NCBI GenBank assembly: GCA_041686955.1
Contig: JAWLCV010000090.1
Location: 1-14,560 of the forward strand
Origin: UBA7803 sp041686955
GTDB taxonomy: Bacteria > Pseudomonadota > Gammaproteobacteria > Pseudomonadales > Azotimanducaceae
DNA: 14,560 bases
Reading direction: 5' to 3'
Below, in pieces: positions 7,301 to 14,560 of the stretch. Under the pieces are notes generated by a model. It worked only from the letters and a program-made list of their open reading frames with translations. It was not told the DNA's origin and did not search any database. The position numbers and the translations under genes were made by a program. Position 1 is the stretch's first letter; each line of letters begins with the position of its first letter.

Positions 7301-8134
7301 CTACCGATCCTTATACTCCGCCGGCCGCTTCTCCAGAAACGCCGCCACGCCCTCGCGCATGTCGCCGGTGGTGGAGGTGAGGATCTGCTGGCGATCTTCC
7401 ATGGCGATGACCGCCTCCAGGCTGCCGGCGTCCACGCTCATGTTGAGGCACTCCTTGGTGAGGCGGACCCCCACCGGGGAGTTGGCCAGGATCTCCCCGG
7501 CGATCTCGCGCCCCGCCGACGCCAGCGCGTCGTCCTCCACCACGTCCGAAACCAGACCCACCGCCTTCGCCCGCTCGGCGTCGATGAAGCGGCCCGTGAG
7601 CAGGAGCTCCGAGGCCAGCGCGCCGCCCACCAGCCGCGGCAGGAAGTAGCTGACCCCGACATCGCAGGCGGTCAGACCGATGCGGATGAACGCGGCGTTC
7701 ATGCGTGCCTTGGGACCCGCCAGGCGGATGTCCGAGGCCAACGCCAGGGCGAAGCCGCCGCCGCTGGCGGGGCCGTGGATCAGGGAGATGACGGGTTGCG
7801 GCGCGCGCCGCATGCGCATCACGATCTCGCTCACCCGGCGCTGCACCCGGAGCCCGGCCACCGCCCCGGCAGGCTCGTCGCTGCGGTCCTCCTTCAGGTC
7901 GAGCCCGGCGCAGAAGGCGCGGCCGGCGCCGCGCAGGATCACCACCCGCACCGAGTGGTCGGTGTAGAGCTCGCCGAAGTAGTGCTGCAGCTCCAGCATC
8001 ATCGTGCGGCTCATGGCATTCAGCGCCTCGGGCCGGTTCAGGGTGAGCCAGTCGATGGCCCCCTCCTTCTCGACCAGCAGGGTCTCGTAGCTGCCGTCGG
8101 CATTGCTTCTGGGGGTGTAACGGTGGTCGGCCAT
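7301..8134 (-). CDS. Crotonase-family protein (enoyl-CoA hydratase/isomerase-like)
   Basis: Crotonase fold protein of 277 residues acting on CoA thioesters, presumably in the same pathway as the acyl-CoA synthetase upstream. The oxyanion-hole segments are visible: GRAFCAGLDL (71-80) and HGPASGGGFALAL (120-132). The glutamate of classical hydratases after the GGG motif is Ala129 here (GGGFAL rather than GGGCEL). The second catalytic glutamate position aligns with Phe149 (AAFIRIG). Asp158 in GLTACDVGVSYFLPR sits near the position of the catalytic Asp of dienoyl-CoA isomerase, one residue offset. Hydratase activity is therefore not assured; isomerase or another crotonase reaction is possible. 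AGGAG lies five bases before the ATG, and the gene starts 21 bp after the synthetase stop. The repeat element begins two bases after its stop. Confidence 0.88.
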   Translation of the reverse strand: MADHRYTPRSNADGSYETLLVEKEGAIDWLTLNRPEALNAMSRTMMLELQHYFGELYTDHSVRVVILRGAGRAFCAGLDLKEDRSDEPAGAVAGLRVQRRVSEIVMRMRRAPQPVISLIHGPASGGGFALALASDIRLAGPKARMNAAFIRIGLTACDVGVSYFLPRLVGGALASELLLTGRFIDAERAKAVGLVSDVVEDDALASAGREIAGEILANSPVGVRLTKECLNMSVDAGSLEAVIAMEDRQQILTSTTGDMREGVAAFLEKRPAEYKDR

Positions 8135-8155
8135 GGGTACTCCTGTGGTGACTGA

Positions 8156-9712
8156 TCAGATCTGACGCGCGCGGCCCTGCCAGTAGCGGTCGCGCACCAG
8201 GCGGCGCTGAATCTTCCCGCTCGGCAGCCGCGGCAGCTCCTCGACGAATTCCACCGACCTCGGGCACTTGAACCCCGGCAGCCGGGCCCGTGCGAAGCCG
8301 AGAATCTCCTCCGCCAGGGCCGGCGACGGGGTGGCGCCGGGCTTGAGCTGAACCACGGCTTTCACCTCCTCGCCCCACTCTTCGTTGGGAACCCCGACGG
8401 TGCACAGATCCAGCACCGCCGGGTGCGCGAGCAGCACCGAGTCGATCTCCTGGGGATAGATGTTCACTCCTCCGGAGATGATGGTCTCCGCGCTGCGCCC
8501 GGTGAGGAACAGATAGCCGTCCTCGTCCAGATACCCCATGTCCCCCAGGGTGAACCACTCGCCCCGATAGCTTTCCCGGGTCTTCTCCGGCGCCTTGAAA
8601 TATTCGAAACGGCCCTCCTCGGGGGCCCGGAAGTAGATGGTGCCCACGGTCCCCTGGGGCACGTCGTTACCCGCCTCGTCGAGGATGCGGGTGTTCTCCG
8701 GCGTGGGGGTCGTACCGACGCTGCCCGGCTTCCGCAGCCAGGCCTCGGAGTCGATGCCGAAGTTGTTGCCGCCCTCCGTGGCGGCGTAGTACTCGTACAC
8801 GATGGGCCCGAACCAATCGATGATGGCCCGCTTCACGTGCACCGGGCAGGGCGCCGCCCCGTGCATGACGAGCTTGAGACTCGAGACGTCGTAGCGGGCA
8901 CGCACCGCCTCCGGTAGCTGCAGCAGCCGGTGGAACATGGTCGCCACCATGTGGGTGTGGGTGATCCGGTAGCGCTCGATCAGCCGCAACGTCTCCTCGG
9001 CGTCCCACTGATCCATCATCACCACCCCCACGCCGGCGTTCAGCGGCGCGGTGACGTTGAAGGCCAGCGGCGCCGCGTGGTAGGCGGGCCCGGTGCACAG
9101 GCAGCGGTCCCGCTCGGAATCCCCCGCCGCCAGCGCCTGGGCCATGGACCGCTGGGTGGGCGGCTGCCGGCGGTAGACGCCTTTCGGGCGGCCCGTGGTC
9201 CCGGAGGTGTAGAGCATCTGCGACCCGCGAACCGGGTGCTCCAGGTCCGCCGGGTCCTCCCCGGCGATGGCCGCTTCGAAATCGTCGAAGCCGGCGATGG
9301 CGCCGCCCGCCGCCAGCCGAAGTCGGCAGTTCTCGGCGTGGGCCGCGGCGGCCTCGGCGGTGCCGAGACTGGCGTCGTAGATCACCGCCTTGGCCTCGCA
9401 GTTGTCGATGATGTATCCCGTCTCCTCGCCGGTGAGGTGCCAGTTCGCCGGGGTGAAGCGAATGCCGGAGCGCAGGGCCGCGAGGTACGTCTCCACGAAC
9501 TCCGGCCGGTTCTTCGTCACCACCGCCACGGCATCGCCTTCGCCGATGCCGTGACGCGCGAACAGCCGGGCGAGCCGATTGGCGCGGGCGTTCAGCTCGT
9601 CAAAGCTGCGCTCGCCGTAGCGCGTGACGAGCGCCGGCGCGTCCGGGCGGCGCGCCGCGTGATACGCCACCGCCATGCCCCGGGCCAGGGCCTGTTCGAG
9701 ATTGCCGTACAT
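8156..9712 (-). CDS. Acyl-CoA synthetase (AMP-forming, ANL superfamily)
   Basis: Activates a carboxylic acid to its CoA thioester through an acyl-adenylate; 518 residues, normal for the family. The AMP-binding P-loop is YTSGTTGRPKGV (168-179). The A5 motif is YEYYAATEGG (306-315) and the A7 region is GDMGYLDEDGYLFLTGR (390-406) with the ribose-binding Asp391. The hinge and A8 region is GRSAETIISGGVNIYPQEID (405-424). Near the end, the adenylation lysine is Lys500 in LPSGKIQRR. All key residues are present, so it should be active. It resembles the medium/long-chain and cyclohexane-type ligases, but the substrate cannot be read from sequence. A GGGGGAAGGAG purine run stands directly before the ATG. 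It is the second gene of the minus-strand operon, 24 bp after the phosphatase and 21 bp before the crotonase. Confidence 0.93.
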   Translation of the reverse strand: MYGNLEQALARGMAVAYHAARRPDAPALVTRYGERSFDELNARANRLARLFARHGIGEGDAVAVVTKNRPEFVETYLAALRSGIRFTPANWHLTGEETGYIIDNCEAKAVIYDASLGTAEAAAAHAENCRLRLAAGGAIAGFDDFEAAIAGEDPADLEHPVRGSQMLYTSGTTGRPKGVYRRQPPTQRSMAQALAAGDSERDRCLCTGPAYHAAPLAFNVTAPLNAGVGVVMMDQWDAEETLRLIERYRITHTHMVATMFHRLLQLPEAVRARYDVSSLKLVMHGAAPCPVHVKRAIIDWFGPIVYEYYAATEGGNNFGIDSEAWLRKPGSVGTTPTPENTRILDEAGNDVPQGTVGTIYFRAPEEGRFEYFKAPEKTRESYRGEWFTLGDMGYLDEDGYLFLTGRSAETIISGGVNIYPQEIDSVLLAHPAVLDLCTVGVPNEEWGEEVKAVVQLKPGATPSPALAEEILGFARARLPGFKCPRSVEFVEELPRLPSGKIQRRLVRDRYWQGRARQI

Positions 9713-9736
9713 GCTCCTTCCCCCTTCCCCCTGAAA

Positions 9737-10417
9737 TCAGCCACCGGCCGTCACGTGGCGCGGCGCGCCGTGGTGGCTGGTCATCCACACTCGTCCGTCC
9801 TCCCGATACAGCACCAGCGCATCCAGGAAACCGACGGCAGGCCCGCTGGGAGGCTCCCCCAGCAGTACGTCCCGCAAGAGATACAGCGTCATGTCGTGGG
9901 ATACGCACAGATCGAGCTGGTGCTCCGCCAGCCGCTGGTCGAGCTTCGCAGCCATCACGGTGAGCACGAGGCGGGCGGCCAGCTCCGCCGGCATCATGGC
10001 GTCGGCCGGTGCCGCACCGCCGATCCAGGACTCCACGAAGGGCACGAGCCCGCCGCAGGCGTCCATGGCCTTCCACATCTTCATCTGGTCCAGGGCGTAG
10101 AACACGCCCAGCGCCTCCAGCGGCCGGTGCCGGGTGACTGCGCCGCCTTCGCGGCGGTGGCCCTCCAGAATCAGCGCAGCGGTTTCCATGCAGCGCTCGG
10201 GGGGGCTTGCGTAGGCGCGGACCATCAGCGACTTCGGAAGCCGCTCCCCCAGATCCCGGGCCAAGGTCCGGCCTTCGGCAGTGAGCGGGTTCTCGAGATC
10301 GTGGCGATCGGGCGCGAATTCCCGGGCGGAATGTCGCATCAACACCACGCAATGCTCCACGCCGCGCGCGAGCACGCGCTGCAGCAGATCCAACGTCGCC
10401 TCTCCGTACTTCTCCAC
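9737..10417 (-). CDS. Histidine phosphatase family protein (SixA/phosphoglycerate mutase-like)
   Basis: A 226-residue member of the histidine phosphatase superfamily, which uses a phosphohistidine intermediate. The catalytic motif is LMRHSAR (26-32) with His29 as the likely nucleophile (RHS instead of the common RHG). PLTAEGR (44-50), YASPPERCMETA (69-80, with Arg75) and VSHDMTLYLLRD (172-183, with His174) complete the pocket. Substrate is unknown; in the family these range from phosphoproteins to sugar phosphates. It begins with GTG at 10417, and the first 20 residues precede the first strand. An internal GTG (residue 15 or 20) is an alternative start that would bring the catalytic motif to its usual position near the N-terminus. 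It is the first gene of the minus-strand acyl-CoA operon, 24 bp before the synthetase, and divergent from the acyl-CoA dehydrogenase. Confidence 0.85.
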   Translation of the reverse strand: MEKYGEATLDLLQRVLARGVEHCVVLMRHSAREFAPDRHDLENPLTAEGRTLARDLGERLPKSLMVRAYASPPERCMETAALILEGHRREGGAVTRHRPLEALGVFYALDQMKMWKAMDACGGLVPFVESWIGGAAPADAMMPAELAARLVLTVMAAKLDQRLAEHQLDLCVSHDMTLYLLRDVLLGEPPSGPAVGFLDALVLYREDGRVWMTSHHGAPRHVTAGG

Positions 10418-10540
10418 CTGCCCCCCCGATCACCTGCCGTAGCGCCTACCGGTCGGCTGTATTAGTATCAAAATCATTCCGCGTTTCGCATCCCTTTTCA
10501 CGCGTCGCCGCGCATCACAACAACCTCAAGAGGGGGAACC
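10418..10540. promoter_or_regulatory. Divergent intergenic region between the two acyl-CoA operons
   Basis: This 123-bp gap must hold the start signals for both directions. It contains the only AT-rich patch around (10460-10478, TGTATTAGTATCAAAATCAT), which is the natural place for -10 elements; TAGTAT at 10463-10468 is a partial match on the plus strand. I could not pair it with a good -35, and I see no convincing operator palindrome. A strong ribosome binding site, GAGGGGGA, lies at 10530-10537 for the dehydrogenase; a G-run precedes the phosphatase GTG. The regulatory role is inferred from the arrangement only. Confidence 0.4.
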
Positions 10541-11779
<1,239 letters not shown>

Positions 11780-11790
11780 GGCGACGACTG

Positions 11791-11835
11791 CCGGCGCGGC
11801 ACGCCGGGTCCCATGCGGACCCACGTCCGCGCCGG
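11791..11835 (+). other. Strong hairpin between dehydrogenase and SDR genes
   Basis: CCGGCGCGG (11791-11799) is perfectly inverted at 11827-11835 (CCGCGCCGG). Inside it GGGTCC (11806-11811) is perfectly inverted at 11817-11822 (GGACCC), leaving a five-base loop. It starts 11 bases after the stop codon of the dehydrogenase. No U-tract follows, so it does not look like a standard intrinsic terminator; mRNA processing or protection is possible. The ribosome binding site of the next gene lies just beyond it. Confidence 0.6.
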
Positions 11836-11857
11836 TAACCAGAGGGGGAAGGGGAAC

Positions 11858-12772
11858 ATGGGTAGATTGGACGACAAGGTGGCCGTGATCACCGGGGCCG
11901 GCCGTGGCATCGGCCGTGAGATCGCGCTGTCGATGGCGCGGGAGGGCGCCAGGATCGTGGTCAACGATCTCGGCGGGAACGCCGACGGCACGGGAACGGG
12001 CATGATCGCCGACGACGTGGTGGGGGAGATCCGCGCCCTGGGGGGCGAGGCGGTCTCCAACACCGACTCGGTGGCGGAAGTACAGGGGGGCGAGAATCTG
12101 CTCCGCACTGCCCTCGAGCACTTCGGCGCCATGGACATCCTGGTGAACAACGCCGGAATCCTGCGCGACCGGACCATCTTCAACATGGAGGAGGAAGACT
12201 GGGACCTGGTGCAGGCCGTGCACCTGAAGGGTCACTACTGCTGCTCCCGGCCGTTTGCCCGCTACGTGCGGGAACACAACCGCTCCGGCTGCCGCATCAT
12301 CAATTTCTCCAGCGTCTCCGGGCTCATCGGGAACTTCGGCCAAGCCAATTACGGCGCCGCCAAGGCCGGCATCGCGGGCTTCTCGCGGGTGCTGGCGCTG
12401 GAACTGGCCAAGTACGGCTGCACCGTGAACACCATATCTCCGGGAGCCTTGACCCGGATGACCATCCCGCTTCGGGAGAACCGCGGCGAGAATGTGGGGG
12501 AGGACGACCTGGCACAGGGCGGGCCTCAGCACGTGGCGCCGCTGTGCACCTGGTTGGCCACCGACGCCGCCGCGGGCATCAGCGGGCAGATCTTTCACAC
12601 CGGGCGCGGCGGCATCGCCATCATGCAGCAGCCCGCAGTAATCAAGCAATTTCACAAATCCCGCGGCGTCTGGACCCTCGAGGAGCTGGACCGCTACGTG
12701 CCCGAGCTCATGGCCGCCAAACAGGCTCACGATCAGGCCGTGAACGAGGCAGCCACTCCGGTGGAAGTGTGA
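11858..12772 (+). CDS. Short-chain dehydrogenase, MFE-2-like (3R)-hydroxyacyl-CoA dehydrogenase
   Basis: NAD(P)-dependent SDR of 304 residues. The cofactor motif is TGAGRGIG (12-19), then NDLGG (36-40), NNAG (97-100) and the catalytic triad Ser152, Tyr165, Lys169 within SSVSGLIGNFGQANYGAAK. The sequence VVNDLGG, the NNAGILRDR motif and NFGQANYGAAK closely resemble the dehydrogenase domain of peroxisomal multifunctional enzyme type 2 (17beta-HSD4), which oxidises (3R)-hydroxyacyl-CoA. The bacterial protein here lacks the fused hydratase 2 and SCP2 domains; after about residue 250 there is only a 50-residue polar tail. The ATG at 11858 has a run GAGGGGGAAGGGG upstream, whereas the in-frame ATG at 11813 lies in the loop of the hairpin and adds an unrelated 15 residues. 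Role inferred: second oxidation of the same acyl-CoA pathway. Confidence 0.88.
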   Translation: MGRLDDKVAVITGAGRGIGREIALSMAREGARIVVNDLGGNADGTGTGMIADDVVGEIRALGGEAVSNTDSVAEVQGGENLLRTALEHFGAMDILVNNAGILRDRTIFNMEEEDWDLVQAVHLKGHYCCSRPFARYVREHNRSGCRIINFSSVSGLIGNFGQANYGAAKAGIAGFSRVLALELAKYGCTVNTISPGALTRMTIPLRENRGENVGEDDLAQGGPQHVAPLCTWLATDAAAGISGQIFHTGRGGIAIMQQPAVIKQFHKSRGVWTLEELDRYVPELMAAKQAHDQAVNEAATPVEV

Positions 12773-12840
12773 TCCGGCGCGTTGCACCGGCCGGGGCCGT
12801 AAGGTAGCTTCACCGGGTTCGGCAACGGGAGCGCCCCACC

Positions 12841-13584
12841 GTGACGCTGCGGATCGTGGTACTGAATCCCAAAGGCGGCTCGGGCAAAACGACGGTGGCC
12901 TGCAATCTGCTGGCTTCCTATGCTCAGGCCGGCCGGCGCACCGCGCTCATGGACCACGACCGCCAGGGGTCGGCCATGCGCTGGCTGAGGCAGCGGAGCG
13001 ACGAGCTGCCGGCCATCCATGGCATCGCCGCCTTCGAGGAGCCCCCGGCTCACGTCACCCGCTCCTTTGCCCTGCGCATTCCCCCGCAAACCGAGCGCGT
13101 GGTGGTGGACACCGCCGCCGCCCTGGATCGGCTCGCCGTGGTCGAGGCGGTGAAGAGTGCGGATAAGGTGCTGGTGCCGGTGCTGCCGTCGGACATCGAC
13201 ATCCACGCAGCCACCCGCTGTATCGGCGATCTCCTGGTGCACGCCAAGATGCCGCGCGCCTCCATCGGCGTGGTGGCGAATCGGGTCAAACGCAACACCC
13301 TGGCCTACCGGGCGCTGATGCGCTTCCTGGAGAGCCTGGGCGTGCCCGTGGTGGCGGTGCTCCGCGACGTGCAGGCGTACACCCGGGCGGCGCGGGCCGG
13401 TCGGGGCATCTGTGAGCTGAACCCCTCCGACGCGGGCCGCGAGAGTGCGGGCCGCGAGCTGGTGCAATGGCGCCGGCTGTTGCGCTGGATCGAAGAGGAC
13501 GAGCTGCCCGCACCCGCCGTCACCGTCGAGGACGAGCGCCTGCCGGAACCGCCCCGCCGCACTCACCTGACCCTGGTGCGCTGA
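12841..13584 (+). CDS. Orphan ParA/MinD-family ATPase
   Basis: Deviant Walker A ATPase of 247 residues. Walker A is KGGSGKTT (11-18) with both the signature Lys11 and Lys16. A second motif, MDHDRQGSAMRWL (37-49), corresponds to the usual D-x-D-P-Q-G block with Pro replaced by Arg. Walker B is RVVVDTAA (86-93). The C-terminal tail (about 220-247) is Pro/Glu/Arg rich. Such proteins form ATP-dependent dimers that position DNA or large cargo in the cell. No parB, parS-like repeat or other partner gene is next to it, so plasmid or chromosome segregation is not implied; cargo positioning (for example of granules or receptors) is as likely. GTG start at 12841 with GGGAG nine bases upstream. The gap from the SDR is 68 bp, so it may be its own unit. 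It is convergent with the hemerythrin gene, 10 bp apart. Confidence 0.87.
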   Translation: MTLRIVVLNPKGGSGKTTVACNLLASYAQAGRRTALMDHDRQGSAMRWLRQRSDELPAIHGIAAFEEPPAHVTRSFALRIPPQTERVVVDTAAALDRLAVVEAVKSADKVLVPVLPSDIDIHAATRCIGDLLVHAKMPRASIGVVANRVKRNTLAYRALMRFLESLGVPVVAVLRDVQAYTRAARAGRGICELNPSDAGRESAGRELVQWRRLLRWIEEDELPAPAVTVEDERLPEPPRRTHLTLVR

Positions 13585-13594
13585 CCTCGAGCGG

Positions 13595-14113
13595 CTAGTG
13601 CCGCCGTTTCTCCTCCTCCTCCACCCGCTCGTAGCGGTTCTCCATGTCCCGGGCCTCGTCGGGATGCAAAAGGTCGCGGGCCTTCGGAAAGAGCTGGTTT
13701 TCCTCCCGCTCCACGTGCCGCTCCACGGCCTCCATCATCTCGCGAAACCGGCCCTGCCAGGTGGCCGTGGACTTGTCCTCGGCGTCGAGCTGTTCGAGCT
13801 GATGCTTCACCTGCTCGTGCTCCTGGAGACACTGGGTAACCAGGGGTTCGACCTCGGGAAACCGGCGTAGCTTGGGATAGAACTCCTGCTCCTCGCCGCG
13901 GGCGTGGGCCAGCAGGTGCCTGCGAATTTCGGGGAACAGCTCGTCGCGCAGCCGTGAATCCGGGGAAGAGTCCGCCACCCGCTGCATCAGGGTGGCCACT
14001 TCGGCGTGCTCGCCGGCCAGATGGTGAAAGATCCCGGGGTACCCGGCGAGCGCCTTGATGGCGCCCTTCGCTGCGCCCGCCGCCTTGGCGGCGGTCTTGG
14101 ATCCGGTAGCCAT
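13595..14113 (-). CDS. Hemerythrin HHE domain protein
   Basis: A 172-residue four-helix protein with the hemerythrin HHE cation-binding pattern. Candidate diiron ligands are His30/His31 or His36 in FHHLAGEH, His66 and His70-x3-Glu74 in RRHLLAHARGEEQEFYP, His99/His104 in QEHEQVKH, and His133-x3-Glu137 in ERHVEREENQLFP. The spacing of two HxxxE motifs, each followed by FYP or LFP, is characteristic. Known members sense or carry oxygen, nitric oxide or iron, and the cytosolic ones may repair iron-sulfur centres. The first 22 residues are Ala/Lys rich (AAKAAGAAKGAIKA), an unusual basic extension. The C-terminus is very acidic then basic. AGGAGT lies eight bases before the ATG. It probably forms an operon with the small gene 48 bp upstream. 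Confidence 0.9.
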   Translation of the reverse strand: MATGSKTAAKAAGAAKGAIKALAGYPGIFHHLAGEHAEVATLMQRVADSSPDSRLRDELFPEIRRHLLAHARGEEQEFYPKLRRFPEVEPLVTQCLQEHEQVKHQLEQLDAEDKSTATWQGRFREMMEAVERHVEREENQLFPKARDLLHPDEARDMENRYERVEEEEKRRH

Positions 14114-14161
14114 GACCGTTACTCCTGTGGTGAACGCAATGGTGGATCGCGGCGGCGCCCC

Positions 14162-14359
14162 TCACTGGCCGTCGCGGCTCACCAGCTTGTTGAAGTTGCT
14201 CTGCTCGCCGCCTTCGGTCTGATCCTGGTACACCAGCGCGAGGCGCTGGCCCTCGAATTTGCGGAACCAGTCGTCCCAGGACCCGGGCCGGGCGCGTCCC
14301 TGACGCCCCTCGGCCCAACGCCGGATGGTGTCGTGATCGGTGGTGGTCTGGCTCGCCAT
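14162..14359 (-). CDS. Small conserved-type protein, 65 residues, function unknown
   Basis: The protein begins MASQTTTDHDTIRRWAEGRQ and ends with a WDDWFRKFEGQRLALVYQDQ block and NFNKLVSRDGQ. It is polar and soluble, with no signal or membrane segment. I recognise the frame from a family of small bacterial proteins that start with TTDHxxIRRWAExR and end in LALLYQ...FNKLV and are sometimes misnamed glucan branching enzymes in databases. Those are usually 80-100 residues with a central segment about phosphate or DNA-like (ARVKGTG-type), which is missing here: after GRQGRARP the sequence goes straight into SWDDWF. Whether that is a true short form is open. The ATG at 14359 has AGGAG close upstream; in-frame starts further out would run through the tandem repeat. 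The hemerythrin gene follows in the same direction. Confidence 0.75.
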   Translation of the reverse strand: MASQTTTDHDTIRRWAEGRQGRARPGSWDDWFRKFEGQRLALVYQDQTEGGEQSNFNKLVSRDGQ

Positions 14360-14409
14360 GCCGTTACTCCTTGCATGCCTGATGATCGTCCCTGATGCAG
14401 CCGGCGTGC

Positions 14410-14469
14410 CATTCGGCGAGCCATTCGGCGAGCCATCCGGCGAGCCATCCGGCGAGCCATTCGGCATGC
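14410..14469. repeat. 12-bp tandem repeat, five units
   Basis: Five consecutive 12-mers of the form CATYCGGCGAGC: two CATTCGGCGAGC, two CATCCGGCGAGC, then CATTCGGCATGC. Degenerate partial units flank it at 14402-14409 and 14470-14478. A direct repeat CCTGATG at 14379 and 14391 also has a 12-base period but is a different sequence. The array lies 51-110 bases upstream of the start of the small gene on the minus strand. Because the unit is a multiple of three, it keeps frames open (on the minus strand it would read as a Gly-Ser-Pro-Asn/Asp repeat), so long open frames through it are not evidence for coding. Confidence 0.85.
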
Positions 14470-14505
14470 CATCCATGCTGGCACGGGCCCTGCACCGCCC
14501 CCCCA

Positions 14506-14560
14506 ATGGCAACCGCGTCGGAACCGGAGCCCGGACCCGTCACCGGTGTCGAGGAGCTCC
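14506..14560 (+). CDS. Possible start of a plus-strand gene (cut by window end)
   Basis: An ATG at 14506 opens a frame to the window edge, reading MATASEPEPGPVTGVEEL. The acidic, Pro-rich lead followed by PVTGVEEL is reminiscent of the N-terminus of enzymes such as plant-type glutamate-cysteine ligase, but 18 residues cannot support a family call. There is no good Shine-Dalgarno, only a C-run. It would be divergent from the small protein gene, which fits a shared 146-bp regulatory gap holding the tandem repeat. Low confidence. Confidence 0.25.
   Translation, partial: MATASEPEPGPVTGVEEL

Noticed and set aside
7154..8155. Plus-strand open frame running from the repeat through the crotonase gene
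   Set aside because: Its N-terminal part is the translated repeat and the rest is antisense to a good crotonase gene.
12782..12810. TTGCAC-17-TAGCTT as a promoter for the ParA gene
   Set aside because: Only three of six bases match in each box; the spacing alone is not convincing, though the location is sensible.
14162..14512. A 116-residue version of the small protein starting upstream of the tandem repeat
   Set aside because: The extra 51 residues are almost entirely low-complexity repeat translation, and a good ribosome binding site directly precedes the internal ATG at 14359.

Overview
The window is about 14.5 kb of GC-rich, densely coding bacterial DNA with short intergenic gaps. It carries 13 genes supported by sequence, two of them cut or possibly cut by the window edges, plus a possible fourteenth at the right end. 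A bacterial thiopurine methyltransferase, a two-gene RND efflux pump, a SixA-like phosphatase and a fatty-acid oxidation cluster together suggest a proteobacterium, most likely a gammaproteobacterium. That is inference from gene families; there is no rRNA or marker gene to settle it. No tRNA, rRNA, CRISPR array, insertion sequence or phage gene was found.

Left part (1-2033): the start of a voltage-gated-type ion channel (minus strand, cut at base 1) lies downstream of a thiopurine/tellurite-type S-methyltransferase (tpm). A 3-mercaptopyruvate/thiosulfate sulfurtransferase (sseA type) is divergent from tpm. Directly after sseA is the first copy of an intergenic repeat.

Middle (2055-7299): a good sigma-70-like promoter precedes a two-gene RND efflux operon, made of a membrane fusion lipoprotein candidate and a 1009-residue inner-membrane pump. 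Converging on it is a potassium-channel-type protein with a TLGYGE selectivity filter. Its entire upstream gap is filled by the second copy of the intergenic repeat. The two repeat copies share a 46-bp core (43 of 46 identical) that can fold as a hairpin, flanked by inverted arms built from short GC-rich units.

Right-centre (7301-12772): a lipid/acyl-CoA catabolism divergon. The minus-strand operon runs histidine phosphatase, acyl-CoA synthetase, crotonase-family protein, with 21-24 bp gaps. The plus-strand operon is an ACAD10/11-like acyl-CoA dehydrogenase followed by an MFE-2-like (3R)-hydroxyacyl-CoA dehydrogenase (SDR). Together they give activation, first oxidation, a crotonase step and second oxidation; no thiolase is visible here. 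An orphan ParA-type ATPase follows.

Right end (13595-14560): a hemerythrin-type diiron protein preceded by a 65-residue conserved-type small protein, likely one operon. Upstream of that is a 12-bp tandem repeat, and then possibly the first codons of another gene on the plus strand.

I did not find a clearly new multi-gene system. The most distinctive observations are the structured dispersed repeat, the crotonase-family protein lacking the usual catalytic glutamates, the orphan ParA, and the small-protein/hemerythrin pair with the tandem repeat upstream.
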